NCBI GenBank assembly: GCA_036245525.1
Contig: BTPG01000005.1
Coordinates: 125,499,225-125,563,224, forward strand
Source of the DNA: Semisulcospira habei
Lineage: Eukaryota; Mollusca; Gastropoda; Semisulcospiridae
Length of the DNA stretch: 64,000 bases
Direction: 5' to 3'
The notes under the pieces were generated by a model, which was given only the letters and a program-made list of their open reading frames with translations, was not told the DNA's origin and made no database searches. Within the stretch, counting starts at the first letter, position 1; each line of letters starts with the position of its first letter. A program made the translations under genes and the position numbers. This document shows positions 42,500-53,619 of this stretch, piece by piece.

Positions 42500-42998
42500 T
42501 GGTCAGGAACATGTCCAGTTTTGTAGCTCTCTGGTCTTTATCCGCCGAAGGTTGGCGACATTTCGGTTGTTGTCTGTGCCGTCTGTGAATGTTCAGGGAA
42601 CTAACTCTCTCGCTTCTTGCCGGTCAGTTGTCCCCCTTTGCTCGTGGGATGGCCAGAGGATGATCTCAGGACTGAAGAACGTTCCGAAACTGAACTTGGA
42701 GGAAACACGGACTAAAGTAGGGTACTACTGTGGACAGCAAGGCACACTGCTCTTTGTATGACCCACTAACTTGCCGGACATCATGAAGTTCAGTCAGTCT
42801 CTCCAAAGAAAATTAGAAATGCTGGTGGTTCGGCCGGCCCCGGTCTCCCTCTCTCGGTCTCCTTGGCAAATTCCTCTTATTCGTGTAAATTTATAATTGG
42901 AGCGTCTTTTGAAGTTCATTAAGGACTGGCATCTCAGTGGAGACAGAGGGCGGGTTGAGACAACCTCTCGTTAAAATCTGTGAACATCTGATTTGTAA
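42500..42998. other. Stretch without a gene; nothing recognised
   Basis: No gene or repeat that I can support. Confidence 0.5.
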
Positions 42999-43053
<55 letters not shown>

Positions 43054-43075
43054 GTTGTTGTTGTTGTTGTTGTTT
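42999..43075. repeat. (ATT)n then (GTT)n microsatellite
   Basis: About 18 ATT units passing into about six GTT units. Confidence 0.95.
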
Positions 43076-43261
43076 GTATACCTGTTTGTATTCATGTGGA
43101 ACTTTCGTAATTCTTAGACTAGTAGCCTACAGTGTTGCTACGGAGGGGGGACATGTGTGCTATAAAAGTCGCCAAAATATCAAATGGGGAAGGGAGGGTG
43201 GGGGGGGGGGGTCCAAACTCCCCAAAAAGGGACATTACTCTGATAGAATTTAAAGATTTTT

Positions 43262-43377
43262 TTTAGGGGGGAGGGGGGGTAGCACCTCTCGCCCCTCTCC
43301 CTCTCCCTCCCCCCCCCCCCCGCCCCCCCCCCCCCCCCCCCCCCGCCCTCCCCCCCTCCCCCCCCCCCCCCCCCCCG
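43262..43377. repeat. G-rich then C-rich tract
   Basis: A G-rich patch near 43265-43280 and long C runs at 43309-43377. Assembly length here is unreliable. Confidence 0.9.
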
Positions 43378-43636
43378 GAGAGACTACAACTGAGAAATTG
43401 TCATCCGGGGTCCTTTTCTGACGTTGCTCCTGGCAACGGGAGGACCCAACTGCAAATGTCGGTGCTTCCGGTTCCTGTCTGTCGCATGTTACTGTCCCCA
43501 ACGGCGCGTGCGCGGAAGGCCCCCCGTGCTAATCACATGAAAATTCAGTCACATGTTTAAACCAAAATTACTTTCAACGTCTGTGGAGTAGAGGTGAAAA
43601 TGAATACTCCAAGGACAGATTCAGAGACCACTAGCA

Positions 43637-43700
43637 TGAGGTATATATTCTCATGACTGAGCCCCCGTGCAGCTCACGGCAGCTCAGTGAGGGGCTCGTC
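43637..43700. mobile_element. Family A hairpin, degenerate
   Basis: ATGAGGTATATATTCTCATG then GAGCCCCCGTGCAGCTC; the right arm is scrambled (GAGGGGCTCG). Confidence 0.5.
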
Positions 43701-43732
43701 AGTGACTACAGACGTCAAAGCTCTCAGCTGTT

Positions 43733-43808
43733 TAACACTTTCGAGACGTGCCGCAACCGGATTCGCGGCATAAAGCCGCAAATCCGGTTGCGGCACGTCT
43801 CGAAGAGT
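43733..43808. mobile_element. Family D palindromic MITE
   Basis: TTAACACTTTCGAGACGTGC and GCACGTCTCGAAGAGTTC; inner stem CGCAACCGGATTCGCGGC mirrored by GCCGCAAATCCGGTTGCG. Inner stem differs from the 17203 copy yet still pairs. Confidence 0.8.
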
Positions 43809-43888
43809 TCGGCGGCGTATCATAACCGCGGTGAAGCCGGCCGTCAGTCGTAGCTGAGGATGCAATGTAGCCACTTACTGACACAACT

Positions 43889-44035
43889 GAGTGAGTTAAG
43901 TAGTCCTCAGCGCCAGCCACTAAGCAATGTGCGCTCCGTTAGAATAGCGAAGCACGTGGCTTAGTGGCTGGCACACGACCGCTAAGCTCTCTCATGCAAC
44001 TCACTGAGTCACTCAGTCATGCAACTGACCCCAAT
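43889..44035. mobile_element. Family F MITE
   Basis: GTCCTCAGCGCCAGCCACTA then TCCGTTAGAATAGCGAAGCA, then GTGGCTTAGTGGCTGGCACA and CTCTCATGCAACTCACTGAG. Confidence 0.65.
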
Positions 44036-44039
44036 TCTC

Positions 44040-45600
44040 CGGCAATGCCGCTGGCAAGGCAGGTGCTGACAGAGTCGCAAGTTCAAAAGTCTGTGACCTA
44101 GGCTCCCTGAAGAAGCGAGTAAATAATATACACTGTGCGCCATAAAATACGAGACAACGATTTGCCGGTCGATATTTTGCAAACGGCTTAACGTTTTGAC
44201 TGAAAATCTGCTTTCGTCACAGCAAAGTATTTTTAGTCCTCTTTAGCCTCTAGCTGCATTTTGTCCGTTTGTCTTTACGCTATGACCCGGTAAAGCTCAC
44301 CTACCCCCAAAATCAAAAATCGCAAGACGGACATTTCTCTGTGTTCTGCCGCGTTGGCACATCTCATGTTTGGACAGACACACTAAAAAAACGGATAACA
44401 GCATTTTAAACTGCGTTCTTTTTTTTCTTGAAACCTGAAGATGGGGAGTCATTTCAGCAGAAAACCTTCTTTTGTGTGGCCTTTTCCATATGTTCATCCT
44501 TTAAAAAAAAACATCGGACATTTAAGATTCAGCCGCAAATGCCTCGCATCAGAGGGCACTCGGCCTAATTTTATCAGCACTTGTAGGCAGAAGAATCATT
44601 TTCCATTCAGCTGCAATTAGAAAGGAGGATTTTGAGTGAAAAATGGGGAAGTCGTTGTCACAGGTACGCGCCTGCCCTCAGAACGTAAAATTGATTGCCG
44701 TGATCACCTGCTGGTGGTCTGTTTACGTCAGTGCGTGTGTATTTGCATGCGTACGTGTTTGTTTTCTCTAGTTTGTTTGTTTCAGTGTTTCTTTTGTCTG
44801 TATTCTCATAACTTGACTCAGATTGACAATGTGAATGTGTGTTTATGATGGGGGGGGGGGGGGGCGGGGGGGGTTGGGGGGACGGGGGATGGCGGGGGGG
44901 GGGGGGGGGGGCGGGGGAGGTTGTGTCGTGTGTGTGTTGGTTCGTGATTCAATACGCTGCGCGCCATTAAAAAAAAAAAACCCCAAAGATTTGCCGGTCG
45001 ATATTTTGCAACTGAACGGCTTAACATTTTGAAAGTCTGTTTTCGTCACAGTGAAGTAATTTTAGTCCTCTTTACGGCACTTGCAACTGCATTTTTTTCC
45101 ATTATGAAGTCCGCTTTACGCTGTGACCCGGTCAAGTTACCTACCCCCAAGTCTGCGTTGACGCGGCGGAATCCGGCAGTTCCACTTGACGCGGGACGAC
45201 GCGGAACGGCGAAAGTCAGATCAGTCATGACGACTGAACCCGCCCGGACAGAACGCCGAACGCCGGCCGAACTGACGAATGAATGAATAAACGGTCTCCC
45301 CCAATGCTAGTTCATGTATGAACTAGATCATTCATTCAGTAAACCGCAGTAGGCGGCTTCGAAACTGAAATACCGTTCTCAGTTCCCGGCTGCACCGACA
45401 CCGTAGGCTCGGCCTACTGAAACCCGGCGGGGTGCGTCCGACTGCCTTGACCTGTACCGCTTTCTAGCCTTCAAAGTACCCTTTAAGCAGCGAAAGTGTA
45501 GTGGGGACCTCTGAAATAATAGTTGCTACATCCGACATCCATTTTCATGCATCTGACTTTGTTGAAGCGAAGCTGACTGTATAATAATGCATTGCCGCCT
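44040..45600. other. Stretch without a gene; internal direct repeat
   Basis: GATTTGCCGGTCGATATTTT near 44160 recurs near 44989, each followed by CAACTG/CAAACGGCTTAAC, TTTCGTCACAG, AGTCCTCTTTA and CTGTGACCCGGT-like words, so about 150 bases form a diverged dispersed repeat. G-rich runs lie at 44849-44920. No gene. Confidence 0.55.
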
Positions 45601-45615
45601 GCTCTCAAGTAATCC

Positions 45616-46030
45616 AGGCGGTCCGTGGCGCAGTGGTTAAGGCGCCTGCCACCAATGCCAAAGGTGTGCGGTTCGATACCGGGTTCCGGCGTTGGACTTT
45701 TCTCCTCTGGTAAGTGTCACCGTTAATTCGGGCGGACCGTCGGGGTTTCTTTCTCCGGGTACTCCGGTTCTTCCACCCCCCACACTTTGGTACCGGTTTC
45801 AGGCCACTTTACAAAATTTCAAATACAAGCGATCAAAAATCTCTGTAACTTCAGTAGCTGACTGGCCCTTCGTTTGTCTTGTACTGTGCTTGTATTGTGT
45901 TTGTCTTAAATGGCGTAATCCGTGTGTTTCGTGAGTGTGTGTATTGGGTTTCAGGCGCGGCGCTTTGAGTCGATTTCCCAAAATTGAGAAAAAGCGCCTA
46001 TATAATAACGGTATTATTATTATTATTATT
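45616..46030 (+). mobile_element. tRNA-derived SINE
   Basis: A box TGGCGCAGTGG at 45626-45636 and B box GGTTCGATACC at 45670-45680 sit at normal tRNA spacing, giving an internal pol III promoter. A body of about 330 bases follows, with TTTCTCCGGGTACTCCGGTT near 45750, a 3' part with GCGCCTATATAATAACGG and an (ATT)n tail. It resembles a SINE that borrows a CR1/L2-like LINE tail; compare GCGCTATATAAAT plus ATT repeats at 13565. Confidence 0.85.
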
Positions 46031-46039
46031 AAAAAACGG

Positions 46040-46240
46040 ATTGTTCAATAGCATGTCCGTTGAAAGGTCCTCAGTGGTAAATCAAAGTGGCACGGTTGGA
46101 GTGCGCCTGAGTTGATTAGTGTTCAGGTCGTACTCCATAGGCAATAGATTTCCCTGTCGCCCATAACCCGCCCGTCAGGGCCGTCCATGATCACCTCGGT
46201 GCTGTGGACGTTAAACCCGAACTAACCAACCAAGCTCTCA
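46040..46240 (+). mobile_element. Second SINE-like 3' fragment
   Basis: CAGGGCCGTCCATGATCACC, GGTGCTGTGGACGTTAAAC and a terminal (AACC)n-type end CTAACCAACC are typical of retroelement 3' ends. The head is not recognisable. Confidence 0.4.
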
Positions 46241-46299
46241 CCGCACGTTCTATGAGCCAACGAGGAAGACAAAGTAGCCGGAGACGGTCAAAGGGAAAC

Positions 46300-46374
46300 A
46301 ACTTTCACAAACTCTTTTTATAGTCACGTGACATTCTCTTTATCCGCTGCGAAGGTCATCAGTCGGCAAACAAG
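46300..46374 (+). other. COX6C: Probable COX6C exon 1 (5' UTR)
   Basis: The sequence ends CGGCAAACAAG followed by GTACAC, an acceptable splice donor at 46375. It is placed by inference: it is the best donor upstream of the coding exon, just downstream of a GTCACGTGAC palindrome and a pyrimidine-rich CATTCTCTTTATCC that could hold the start site. A transcript is needed to confirm it. Confidence 0.35.
46323..46332. promoter_or_regulatory. GTCACGTGAC E-box palindrome
   Basis: A perfect 10-base palindrome containing CACGTG, the core site of bHLH-zip factors such as USF and MYC/MAX. Its position about 50 bases before the inferred first-exon end suggests a promoter element for COX6C; binding is not shown. 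Confidence 0.35.
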
Positions 46375-47171
46375 GTACACATGGCTTATTTTGTAGATAT
46401 TGACATAGTTATGTGTCATTTACTACATATATATGAATGATTATTATGAGAAAACAATGTATAGTTTCATGAGGCTTAGATTGTTGAAAATTTGTAGTTA
46501 TTTTATCTCGGCTAACCCTCGGTAGATAAGTTTTTCAGGCCAACTATTCAATGGTCGTGTTGCTTTCCTTGCGTGTTTTTTTACAGGTATTAATTTAGTA
46601 AATGTAATAGTATTTTTAATTCGATTGATTCTGAAGTTTACGGACCATGGTTCTGCTTACATATTGCATCGTTTGGTGGGTTTTTTCGATAATGCGTTAA
46701 AGCCATTACCGCTTACTGTGTAAATTGTAATAAACAGGATGATCATACAGTGCAGAAACAAAAGTTTCAAGTTATAACTAACCGTAATTTGAGCGCAGGG
46801 ATTAACAAACAGTCCTGGTCTCAGTGATTAGAACTTCATGTAATAAACGATCTATAGTACTTTGATAAACTGAATGATAAAACCCCTGACTGACCTTGGG
46901 GACAGTTTATTGGGTAAGCAATCAATAGTATTCACAGTGCATGTACCACCTACTGAACTACACAAAGTCTAGCAGTTTGAACTTTCAGGGTTTGATACCA
47001 TGGTGGGACGGAATGGGTCAAACAGTCAGAATCTTAACAAACTTGAATTATGGTGTATATCCACCTTCCTGCACAGCACACACTTAATCATCAAGTTCAA
47101 ATGTTAACACTAACAGTCCACTGGTAGAAAAAAGAAGACCATTATGGGAGAGTAGCTCAGAAAACAGACTA

Positions 47172-47265
47172 GTGAACCCTTTGCTTGTTGGTAGCGGTTT
47201 TAGTCGTGATGATTCCTGTAGGAATCGTCACAGACTAAAACCACTACTGACACGCAAAGGGTTAA
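47172..47265. mobile_element. Family B MITE in COX6C intron 1
   Basis: TGAACCCTTTGCTTGTTGGT to TACTGACACGCAAAGGGTTAA; centre GATTCCTGTAGGAATC; inner stem GTCGTGATGATT with AATCGTCACAGAC. Confidence 0.85.
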
Positions 47266-47496
47266 AATGCAATACTAATATACTGTACAAAAGTCCTCAG
47301 TCTGCTGAAGAATAGTCTGTTGTTTATGTGCAGCTTTTATTAAAATTACTTTATTTTTATGCCCAGATGCTGTAAAAGTGTAAGGTCCAAAATTGCAGAA
47401 CAGCACACAAAATATTGTTTGTGATTTTTCTACATATGATTATGAATTTTTGTATTACATTTTATTTTGTATCATTTTATCATTTTGCTTGTGAAG

Positions 47497-47648
47497 ATGG
47501 CAGTTGCACGTCCAGCATTGCGTGGGCTCATCGCCTCTCAGCTGAAACGAAGCCTTGTCACTGCAACAGCGGTTTCTGTTGTCTGCACTGTAGCATGGCG
47601 TATCGGCATTTGTGATGCGAGGAAGAATAAATATGCTGAATTCTACAA
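47497..47648 (+). CDS. COX6C: Cytochrome c oxidase subunit 6C, first coding exon
   Basis: Encodes residues 1-50 and two bases of codon 51. The start MAVARPALRGLIASQLKR has the conserved (L/R)RGL-x-(A)-x2-L-(K/R)R segment of COX6C. It is followed by one hydrophobic helix (about residues 19-36) that crosses the inner mitochondrial membrane, and then DARKNKYAEFYK, matching the family's D-x-RKKAYADFY signature. The ATG at 47497 is preferred because it lies at the usual start and directly after a pyrimidine-rich stretch ending TTGTGAAG, a plausible splice acceptor. The exon ends in AA|GTGAGT, a strong donor. The protein is a small nuclear-encoded structural subunit of respiratory complex IV. Confidence 0.93.
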
Positions 47649-47761
47649 GTGAGTCTAGTCATGAATGTCTGTGTTGTTTCTGTCTGGACGTTCTGTCTTT
47701 GTGAATTTTAGAAAGATCACTTTTCTTTTCTTAAGTTTTTTATATTTATAAAACATAGAAG

Positions 47762-48780
47762 GGACTTTTTAGGATGGGTCGCGGTGAGGCGAATTTAATA
47801 GCATGTCCATAATGTCAAAGGCGGGCAGGCCTAAACCTCTGACAACTGAAGTAACAAGATACAAAATTACATCATGTCTAGACGCTAACCTTGCAGCAGA
47901 ACGTACATGTGGCGCGAAAGGCTGTATGTGCATATGTGTCACTGTGTGTGTATGTATGTAGACACGAGAATCTTAGATATTGCTGTACGTACATGCTTGA
48001 AGCTTGACAAAATACTTTATTTGTCTCATTGAAGATATAAAAAAACGTTTATAGAAAGTCGGTTGACCCAGATTCCATAATTTTTGTCATATTTACTTGA
48101 GATTTTGGACATAGCTAGTTTGGAGAAAGACATTGGATGAGTTTGTTAGCCAGCTTTGTACCTCTTCAACTTTTTGAATAATAATTTATTCATTTTTGCA
48201 AGTTTTGGATCCATTATATATTCCCATCAAACAGTCAGCCCAGGAAGAGGCTGTGTGGAGCAAAACAGTCAGCCCTGGAAGAGACTTAATGCTTTTCGGA
48301 TGAGTGACACGAAACATCAATTTTGTCAGTGTGTACACAGCGTTGTGAGATTGGCGATGCCATGACCTCAAGCTTATAGTGACGTCATTTTGCTGCTCGT
48401 GCTATTCTTCGTGAATTCCTGCCACTACTCCAGCCCACAGAGCGTACTAATGGCAGGAAGCACTGTTTGTCCGTCTTTATTTGTGTGTGCTGGCGTGTGT
48501 GTTGATCAGAAGTTGGCTTAGAGAGGAAGGAAATAGATCAGAAGGATAAGCTTAAAAATATGAACAACTGTGAATGTTCCTAAAAGAAAAACACATGTGA
48601 GCTCCAAACAATATGGTAGACTTAGGGATGAAATCCTCATCTTATTCAATAGGAGATATTTCAGAATCAGGTCAAAGACAAAAGGTTGAGTAAGAGACCC
48701 TTGACAGTGATGACAGCTCTCATTCATGAAGGGACTTTGTGGGTTATGATTCATCCCATCTTGTTTTTGTTTAGCCTCCT
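47762..48780 (+). repeat. Interspersed repeat R in COX6C intron 2
   Basis: The longest copy of R. It shares GGGACTTTTTAGGATGGGTC, AAGTAACAAGATA and CTAACCTTGC with 39120-40372, and GCGTACTAATGG, GATCAGA(A/G)GTTGGCTT, ATATGAACAACT and TGAGCTCCAAA with 58440-59120. No ORF. Same orientation as the gene. Confidence 0.75.
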
Positions 48781-49133
48781 GTATATGCATCCACTGGGAC
48801 TGTTAACAGTACTGCTGGTATAGGTCTTTTGACATCGGAGCGCACAAAGCTTTTCACAAACTCTTCGCAAAAAAACACTTTTCTATATCCAGAGCATGGA
48901 ATTTTCCTCTTTTTGGCGGATTTCCGCTTAAATGAAGCTGCCATTCCACCGAAAATAAAAATTTCCGCCGAAAACAAAATCGTAAAGTCACTATTCCAAT
49001 ACCGTGTTTCGCGATCTTTATGTGGCGGATATCCCCAAATCGCGTATTCAAAATTGAGCGAGGCATTAGCTTTAGCTCGCACACGTCGCTTCCGGTCTTC
49101 AGTGGTAGTCACCGTAGTCGTCTGATCAAAATA

Positions 49134-49400
49134 TGGCGAAGAGAAAATACTTAAACGCGGAGACAGAATAGACGATTCTGGAGCCAAGAATATTTGGAGA
49201 TGGACTTGGCTCGAGAAAAGCGTAAACGACGAGCTCCGCGCTCAGTGTATTCGCAAGTTAGCGGCCTGTGGGCAGGCGTATTACCGCGAACTGCGCAGAG
49301 TTTGATTAACTACGCAGCCGCGTAGCTCTTGATGCTCACGTGTCAACAGCGAAACACAAGAAAGCTAAAAGCAGTGCCATTGGAAATATTACTCTTGATG
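49134..49400 (+). pseudogene. Possible hAT-like transposase N-terminal remnant
   Basis: After CAAAATATGGCGAAGAG a frame is soon stopped, but further on VALDAHVSTAKHKKAKSSA resembles the His-x-His end of BED/TTF-like zinc fingers in hAT-derived proteins. The evidence is weak and the frame is broken. Confidence 0.25.
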
Positions 49401-50520
49401 GTGAATAAATTTATTACAATGTATTTTTTTCCAGTAAAGTTTGAAATTATGTTGAAAAATCTATATAACCTTTCTCCAGTTCAGTGACATAGTACATTGT
49501 ATTAAATAAGAGAGAAAAGGAATCCATACTTACAGCTGATTAATCAGAGATTATTAAAGAAAGTATATATATTTTATAATTAAACTCAAATTTAAAAAAA
49601 TGGAAAGACATTCAGATGTATTTTGAATAAGCATTTGGATATATTCTGTTGAATACTTTAAGTTTTAGTATAACTTTTAAACCTTTGACACAAAAAATAA
49701 AAAGTGCACCCAAAAAATAATAAAAAAAAGCAAGATTTTTAGGTGGTTAAAAGGCTCAGTTTCTCTCTAAAATGCACCAGATTGCACAAATTTTAATGTA
49801 AATTTTCAAAATTTTTCCGGGGGGGCATGCCCCCGGACCCCCCTAGTGAAAAGGGGTTTTCCTCTTTTTTTATTACCAGTAATTCTATGCTCTGATATCA
49901 TCTTAAAACAAATATCATTTAGTGCCAATTGACCTAATATGATTTACTTTCAAGAAACTAGAATAATATGTCAGTTTTGCTGTACAGTTATAAAACTTCA
50001 GATTTTTTTTTCGTGAAATGTCTCATTTTACATCCCTAAATGTGCCTCAGAGATGTTCAGCCCAGCATTCACGTGAATTTTACCATATATTTTCAAGTTG
50101 ACCAAGTTTTCAAACCTGAAACAGTGCAGTTATAGAAAGTCAGGAAGTCTGCACGTTTGACCTCGATATTGAAATCTGGCTGTTTTCGATCAGGCTGTAT
50201 TATAGTATTGAAAATGGCTTGTTCTTGTCTTTTCAACAAATCTTTATGACTGTGCAGCAAAATTAACAAAACATAGGTGTTCAGTAAAAATAGCCCATAT
50301 TAGGTCAGTTGGGACTAAGTAATATTTATTCTTTAAGTGGTATAGAAAAGTGTTTCTTTGCAGAGATATTTGTGGGACAAAAACATGCGCTCTGATGTCA
50401 AACAGCCTATACCAACATCTGCAATCACAATTCAGGAGGGGGCTAAACAATACATTTATTTTGAGTGGTAAATAGTACAATCTGAACCTGGCTCTGTGCA
50501 GCTTAGTTATAAATCTCCCA
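49400..50520. other. Intronic stretch without features
   Basis: AT-rich COX6C intron sequence. One local palindrome GGGGGGCATGCCCCC lies near 49820. No ORF or known repeat. Confidence 0.5.
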
Positions 50521-50522
50521 GG

Positions 50523-50591
50523 CTATCGGTAGTGCTTTTTCCAGGCAGGAATCGCCTTCACAAAAAGCGCTGCAGACAGCCAAAGGATTAA
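50523..50591. mobile_element. Family B MITE, decayed
   Basis: CTATCGGTAGTGCTTTTTCC and AAAAAGCGCTGCAGACAGCC keep the inner arms; right end AAAGGATTAA. Confidence 0.65.
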
Positions 50592-50637
50592 GCTTGTATG
50601 TTTTAGATTGCAAAATTTTAGAATGCTGCCTCTGTTG

Positions 50638-50839
50638 TTAACCCATATCATACTGAGGCTAAAAGGTTCAAATTTGTACACTGCCATATGCAAGCTACAT
50701 TATAGTACTTACAGATAAGGATATAGACCATTGACTTTAGTTCAAGGGTAGTGCCAGAATAGCTATTCTGGCACTACCCTTGAACTATTTTAGTCAAACA
50801 TATTAAACACACTGGTGTATTCCGAATGATAAGGGTTAA
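50638..50839 (-). mobile_element. Family C MITE
   Basis: TTAACCCATATCATACTGAG to CCGAATGATAAGGGTTAA, 202 bases. The hairpin TTCAAGGGTAGTGCCAGAAT with its inverse at 50740-50790 has lost the GGCGCC-containing loop. Same subfamily, opposite orientation, as 29296-30862. Confidence 0.85.
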
Positions 50840-50934
50840 GTGTTACTGGACATTTGTTTTGCTGCACTCTGCTAACTGGCAACAATCCAAGGGAGCAACA
50901 TTCCAGGTTTTTCCACATACTACCCATGTGCTGT

Positions 50935-52512
50935 ATCAATGTAGACAGGGGTATTGAAGACCTGCCAGTGTTAGCTGAAGAGGTGGAAGCAGCCGTACGC
51001 GGCCTGAAGGGAGGAAAGTCTCCAGGTGTAGACAACATACCTGCTGAACTGTTGAAACATGGAGGAGAAGTAACAACGAAGGTCCTCACTACACTCTGTC
51101 AAAAGATCTGGGAGCAAAAGAAATGGCCAGTAGAATGGACACAGTCTCTAGTGATCCCGCTCCCCAAGAAAGGAAACATGAAACAGTGCCAGAACTACAG
51201 AACTATCAGTCTGATAAGTCACCCTAGCAAAGTAATGCTTAGAATCATTCTCAACCGCCTCAAAACTTTCGCCGAGGAACTGCTGTCAGAAGAACAGGCT
51301 GGCTTCAGAGTTGGAAGAAGCACTGTAGAGCAGATTTTCAACTGCCGCGTCCTGATCGAGAAACATCTGCAGCATCAGCGCGAACTCTACCACAACTTCA
51401 TTGATTTCAGGAAAGCATTTGATCGCGTCTGGCACGACGGACTCTGGCAAGTCATGAGATCGTTCAACATAGAGGAGGGACTGATCCAAATGATAGAAGC
51501 ACTTTACAAGAACGCCTGCAGCGCGGTTCTACTTAACAATCAGTCAGGCGAGTTCTTCAGGACGACGATCGGTGTCCGTCAAGGATGCCTGCTCTCTCCT
51601 GTCCTTTTCAACATATTCCTGGAGAAGATCATGCAGGAAACCCTCCACGACCACCATACTTCAATCTCTATAGGTGGCAGATCCCTGTGCAATCTTCGAT
51701 TCGCAGACGATATTGACCTCATGGCAGGCAGCAATAGTGAGCTCCAAAACCTGACAGACAAACTTTCAAGTAGCGCAGGGTCTTATGGCATGGAGATCAG
51801 TACGGATAAAAGCAAAGTGATGATCAACACCACAAGCGACAGCAGCAGCAACATTCACATGAACGGCCAGAAGCTAGAAGAGGTCAATAGCTTCAAGTAC
51901 TTGGGAGCCACTCTGTCCAAAGACGGTAGTTGCGTAGCAGAGATCCGTATCAGGATAGGTACAGCAACATCCGCAATGGCCAGGCTGGACAGGATATGGT
52001 GAAGTAACTCCATCAGCTTCACCATCAAGTACAGGCTTTACAAGTCCCTCGTAGTGTCTATTCTACTCTACGGCTGTGAGACTTGGACACTGCTTGCAGA
52101 CTCAGAAAAGAAAATCCAGGCCTTTGAGAACAAGTGCCTGAGGAAGTTGCTCCGCATCTCGTACCGCGAGCACAAAACCAACGAATATGTACGGAGCATC
52201 GTCACTTCCCTGGTGGGCCCACATGAACCCCTTCTGGCAACCGTGAAACGGCGCAAGCTTGCTTGGTTTGGCCACGTGACCCGACACAACACCTTGTCCA
52301 AGACTATCCTCCAAGGCACTCTCGAAGGAAGTCGTCGGCGAGGTCGTCAGAGAAAGAGTTGGGTCGCAAACATAAAAGAATGGACCGAACTCGAGATGCC
52401 AGACTTGCTTGCAACCGCCCAAAATAGAAGTCAGTGGAGAGCACTGTCTGTTGCTGCTGCCTTTCAGTCCCCCCAACGCCCAGTTCGGGCAAGGGACTGA
52501 TGATGATGATAC
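50935..52512 (+). mobile_element. 5'-truncated RTE-like LINE
   Basis: Codes for reverse transcriptase only and ends in a TGATGATGATGAT tail with no poly(A). It lies in the COX6C intron in the gene's orientation. The left edge is approximate and no target duplication was found. Confidence 0.85.
50943..52500 (+). pseudogene. RTE-like reverse transcriptase with one in-frame stop
   Basis: One frame throughout: LKGGKSPGVDNIPAELL, NYRTISLISHPSKVML, EEQAGFRVGRSTVEQI, FIDFRKAFDRVWHDGLW (first catalytic Asp), IGVRQGCLLSPVLFNIF, LRFADDIDLMA (catalytic Asp pair), FKYLGATLSKDG, then TGA at 52000-52002, then SNSISFTIKYRLYKSLVV, LLYGCETWTLLAD and WFGHVTRHNTLSKTILQGT. The stop is the only obvious lesion, so loss of function looks recent apart from the 5' truncation. 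Related to the element at 55900-58430. Confidence 0.9.
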
Positions 52513-52540
52513 AGTACTGGTGGGCGCATGCAAAAAGGGA

Positions 52541-52633
52541 TTAACCCTTTGGCTGTCCGTATCACATTTTTGTCACAATGATTCCTGCAGGAATCATTGC
52601 AACAAAAACTGCTTCTAACAGCCAAAATGTTAA
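52541..52633. mobile_element. Family B MITE
   Basis: TTAACCCTTTGGCTGTCCGT to CTAACAGCCAAAATGTTAA, 93 bases; centre GATTCCTGCAGGAATC. Confidence 0.88.
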
Positions 52634-52777
52634 AATAGTGATTGATGTGGTTTGGGCTGTGTTCCCATAACCAGATTGTTTAATCTCTTGAGGTAATCTG
52701 TAGGTCGGCCTCAGTAAATTGCACACACCAGGATATTGAGAAATCAGATACACAGCAGTACATGTTTATGAGTGTCA

Positions 52778-52988
52778 TTAACTCTTTTCATCCTGATACA
52801 CTGGTGCTTGAAATAAATTTGACTAAGATATTTCAAGGGTGGTGCCAGAATAGCTTGGCGCCTCAGGCCCCAAGCTATTCTGGCACTATCCTTGAACTAA
52901 AATGGTTGATCTATCTCCTAATCTGTAATGTAGCTTTCATAGAATGATAATCATTTTTTTTAAACAGCCTCAGGATGTAATGGGTTAA
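52778..52988 (+). mobile_element. Family C MITE, abuts the next one
   Basis: TTAACTCTTTTCATCCTGAT to CAGGATGTAATGGGTTAA. Hairpin TTTCAAGGGTGGTGCCAGAA mirrored by TTCTGGCACTATCCTTGAAC around GGCGCCTCAGGCCCC. The last TTAA is shared with 52985. Confidence 0.85.
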
Positions 52989-53198
52989 CTCATTCTACCC
53001 CAAGACTGAAATCCTTAAATTTTGCCGTTGTCCTCTGAAGACTGCATTGCAGTACAGGACACAGATCGACCATGACAGTTCAAGGGTGATGCCAGAATAG
53101 CTTGGCGCCTATGGGTGCCAAGCTATTCTGGCATCACCCTTAAACTATCATGGTCGATCCTTATCTTCCTGTGGTGTGTCTGGGGTAGAATGAGTTAA
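52985..53198 (+). mobile_element. Family C MITE, second subfamily
   Basis: TTAACTCATTCTACCCC and GGGGTAGAATGAGTTAA are perfect 17-base terminal inverted repeats. Hairpin at 53068-53158 starts ATCGACCATGACAGTTCAAG and ends in the inverse. Confidence 0.9.
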
Positions 53199-53429
53199 AG
53201 ACATTTTTAAGTCCCACATTTTGGTTTTTACACCTCATAGTCTTTAATGATAATTGACAGGTGACACATTTTGCTCTTCAACTTCAAGGCTTCTCTTGAA
53301 TGAGCGCTTGTCTGTTGAGGTCACTTTTTTTCTTGCAAAGAAGAAGTGGTTGCTCAAAACAGGTTCTACTGTACCTGGTCTTTTGGACGGGTCTCTGGCT
53401 CCCAAGTATATTATATATAGTTATTAGTG

Positions 53430-53540
53430 AGCTGAAGGTCATCAGGCTAATGTCAGCTGTAGCTGGTCTGGGCACAGCCATGCGTGGGCCAGCTAGAGCT
53501 GACGTCAACCCAAGGACTTTTCGCTTACTGAATCTTTTTG
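53430..53540. mobile_element. Family G MITE, diverged
   Basis: AGTGAGCTGAAGGTCATCAG and CTTTTCGCTTACT-type ends with GTCAGCTGTAGCTGGTCTGG mirrored by CCAGCTAGAGCTGACGTC. Confidence 0.6.
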
Positions 53541-53619
53541 TCTGCCGTATTGAAAATATGATAGACTTTGAAATGGGGCTGGGTCGGAGCACATTCCGGA
53601 GCATGCACATGACGTTTTT

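Noticed and set aside
45616..45690. A functional tRNA gene
   Set aside because: A and B boxes are good, but the stems cannot be closed convincingly and a 330-base body with an ATT tail follows, so a SINE explains it.
48771..49187. A 138-codon minus-strand ORF in the COX6C intron
   Set aside because: A plus-strand ORF of 98 codons overlaps it and neither has a known motif; composition looks like decayed repeat.
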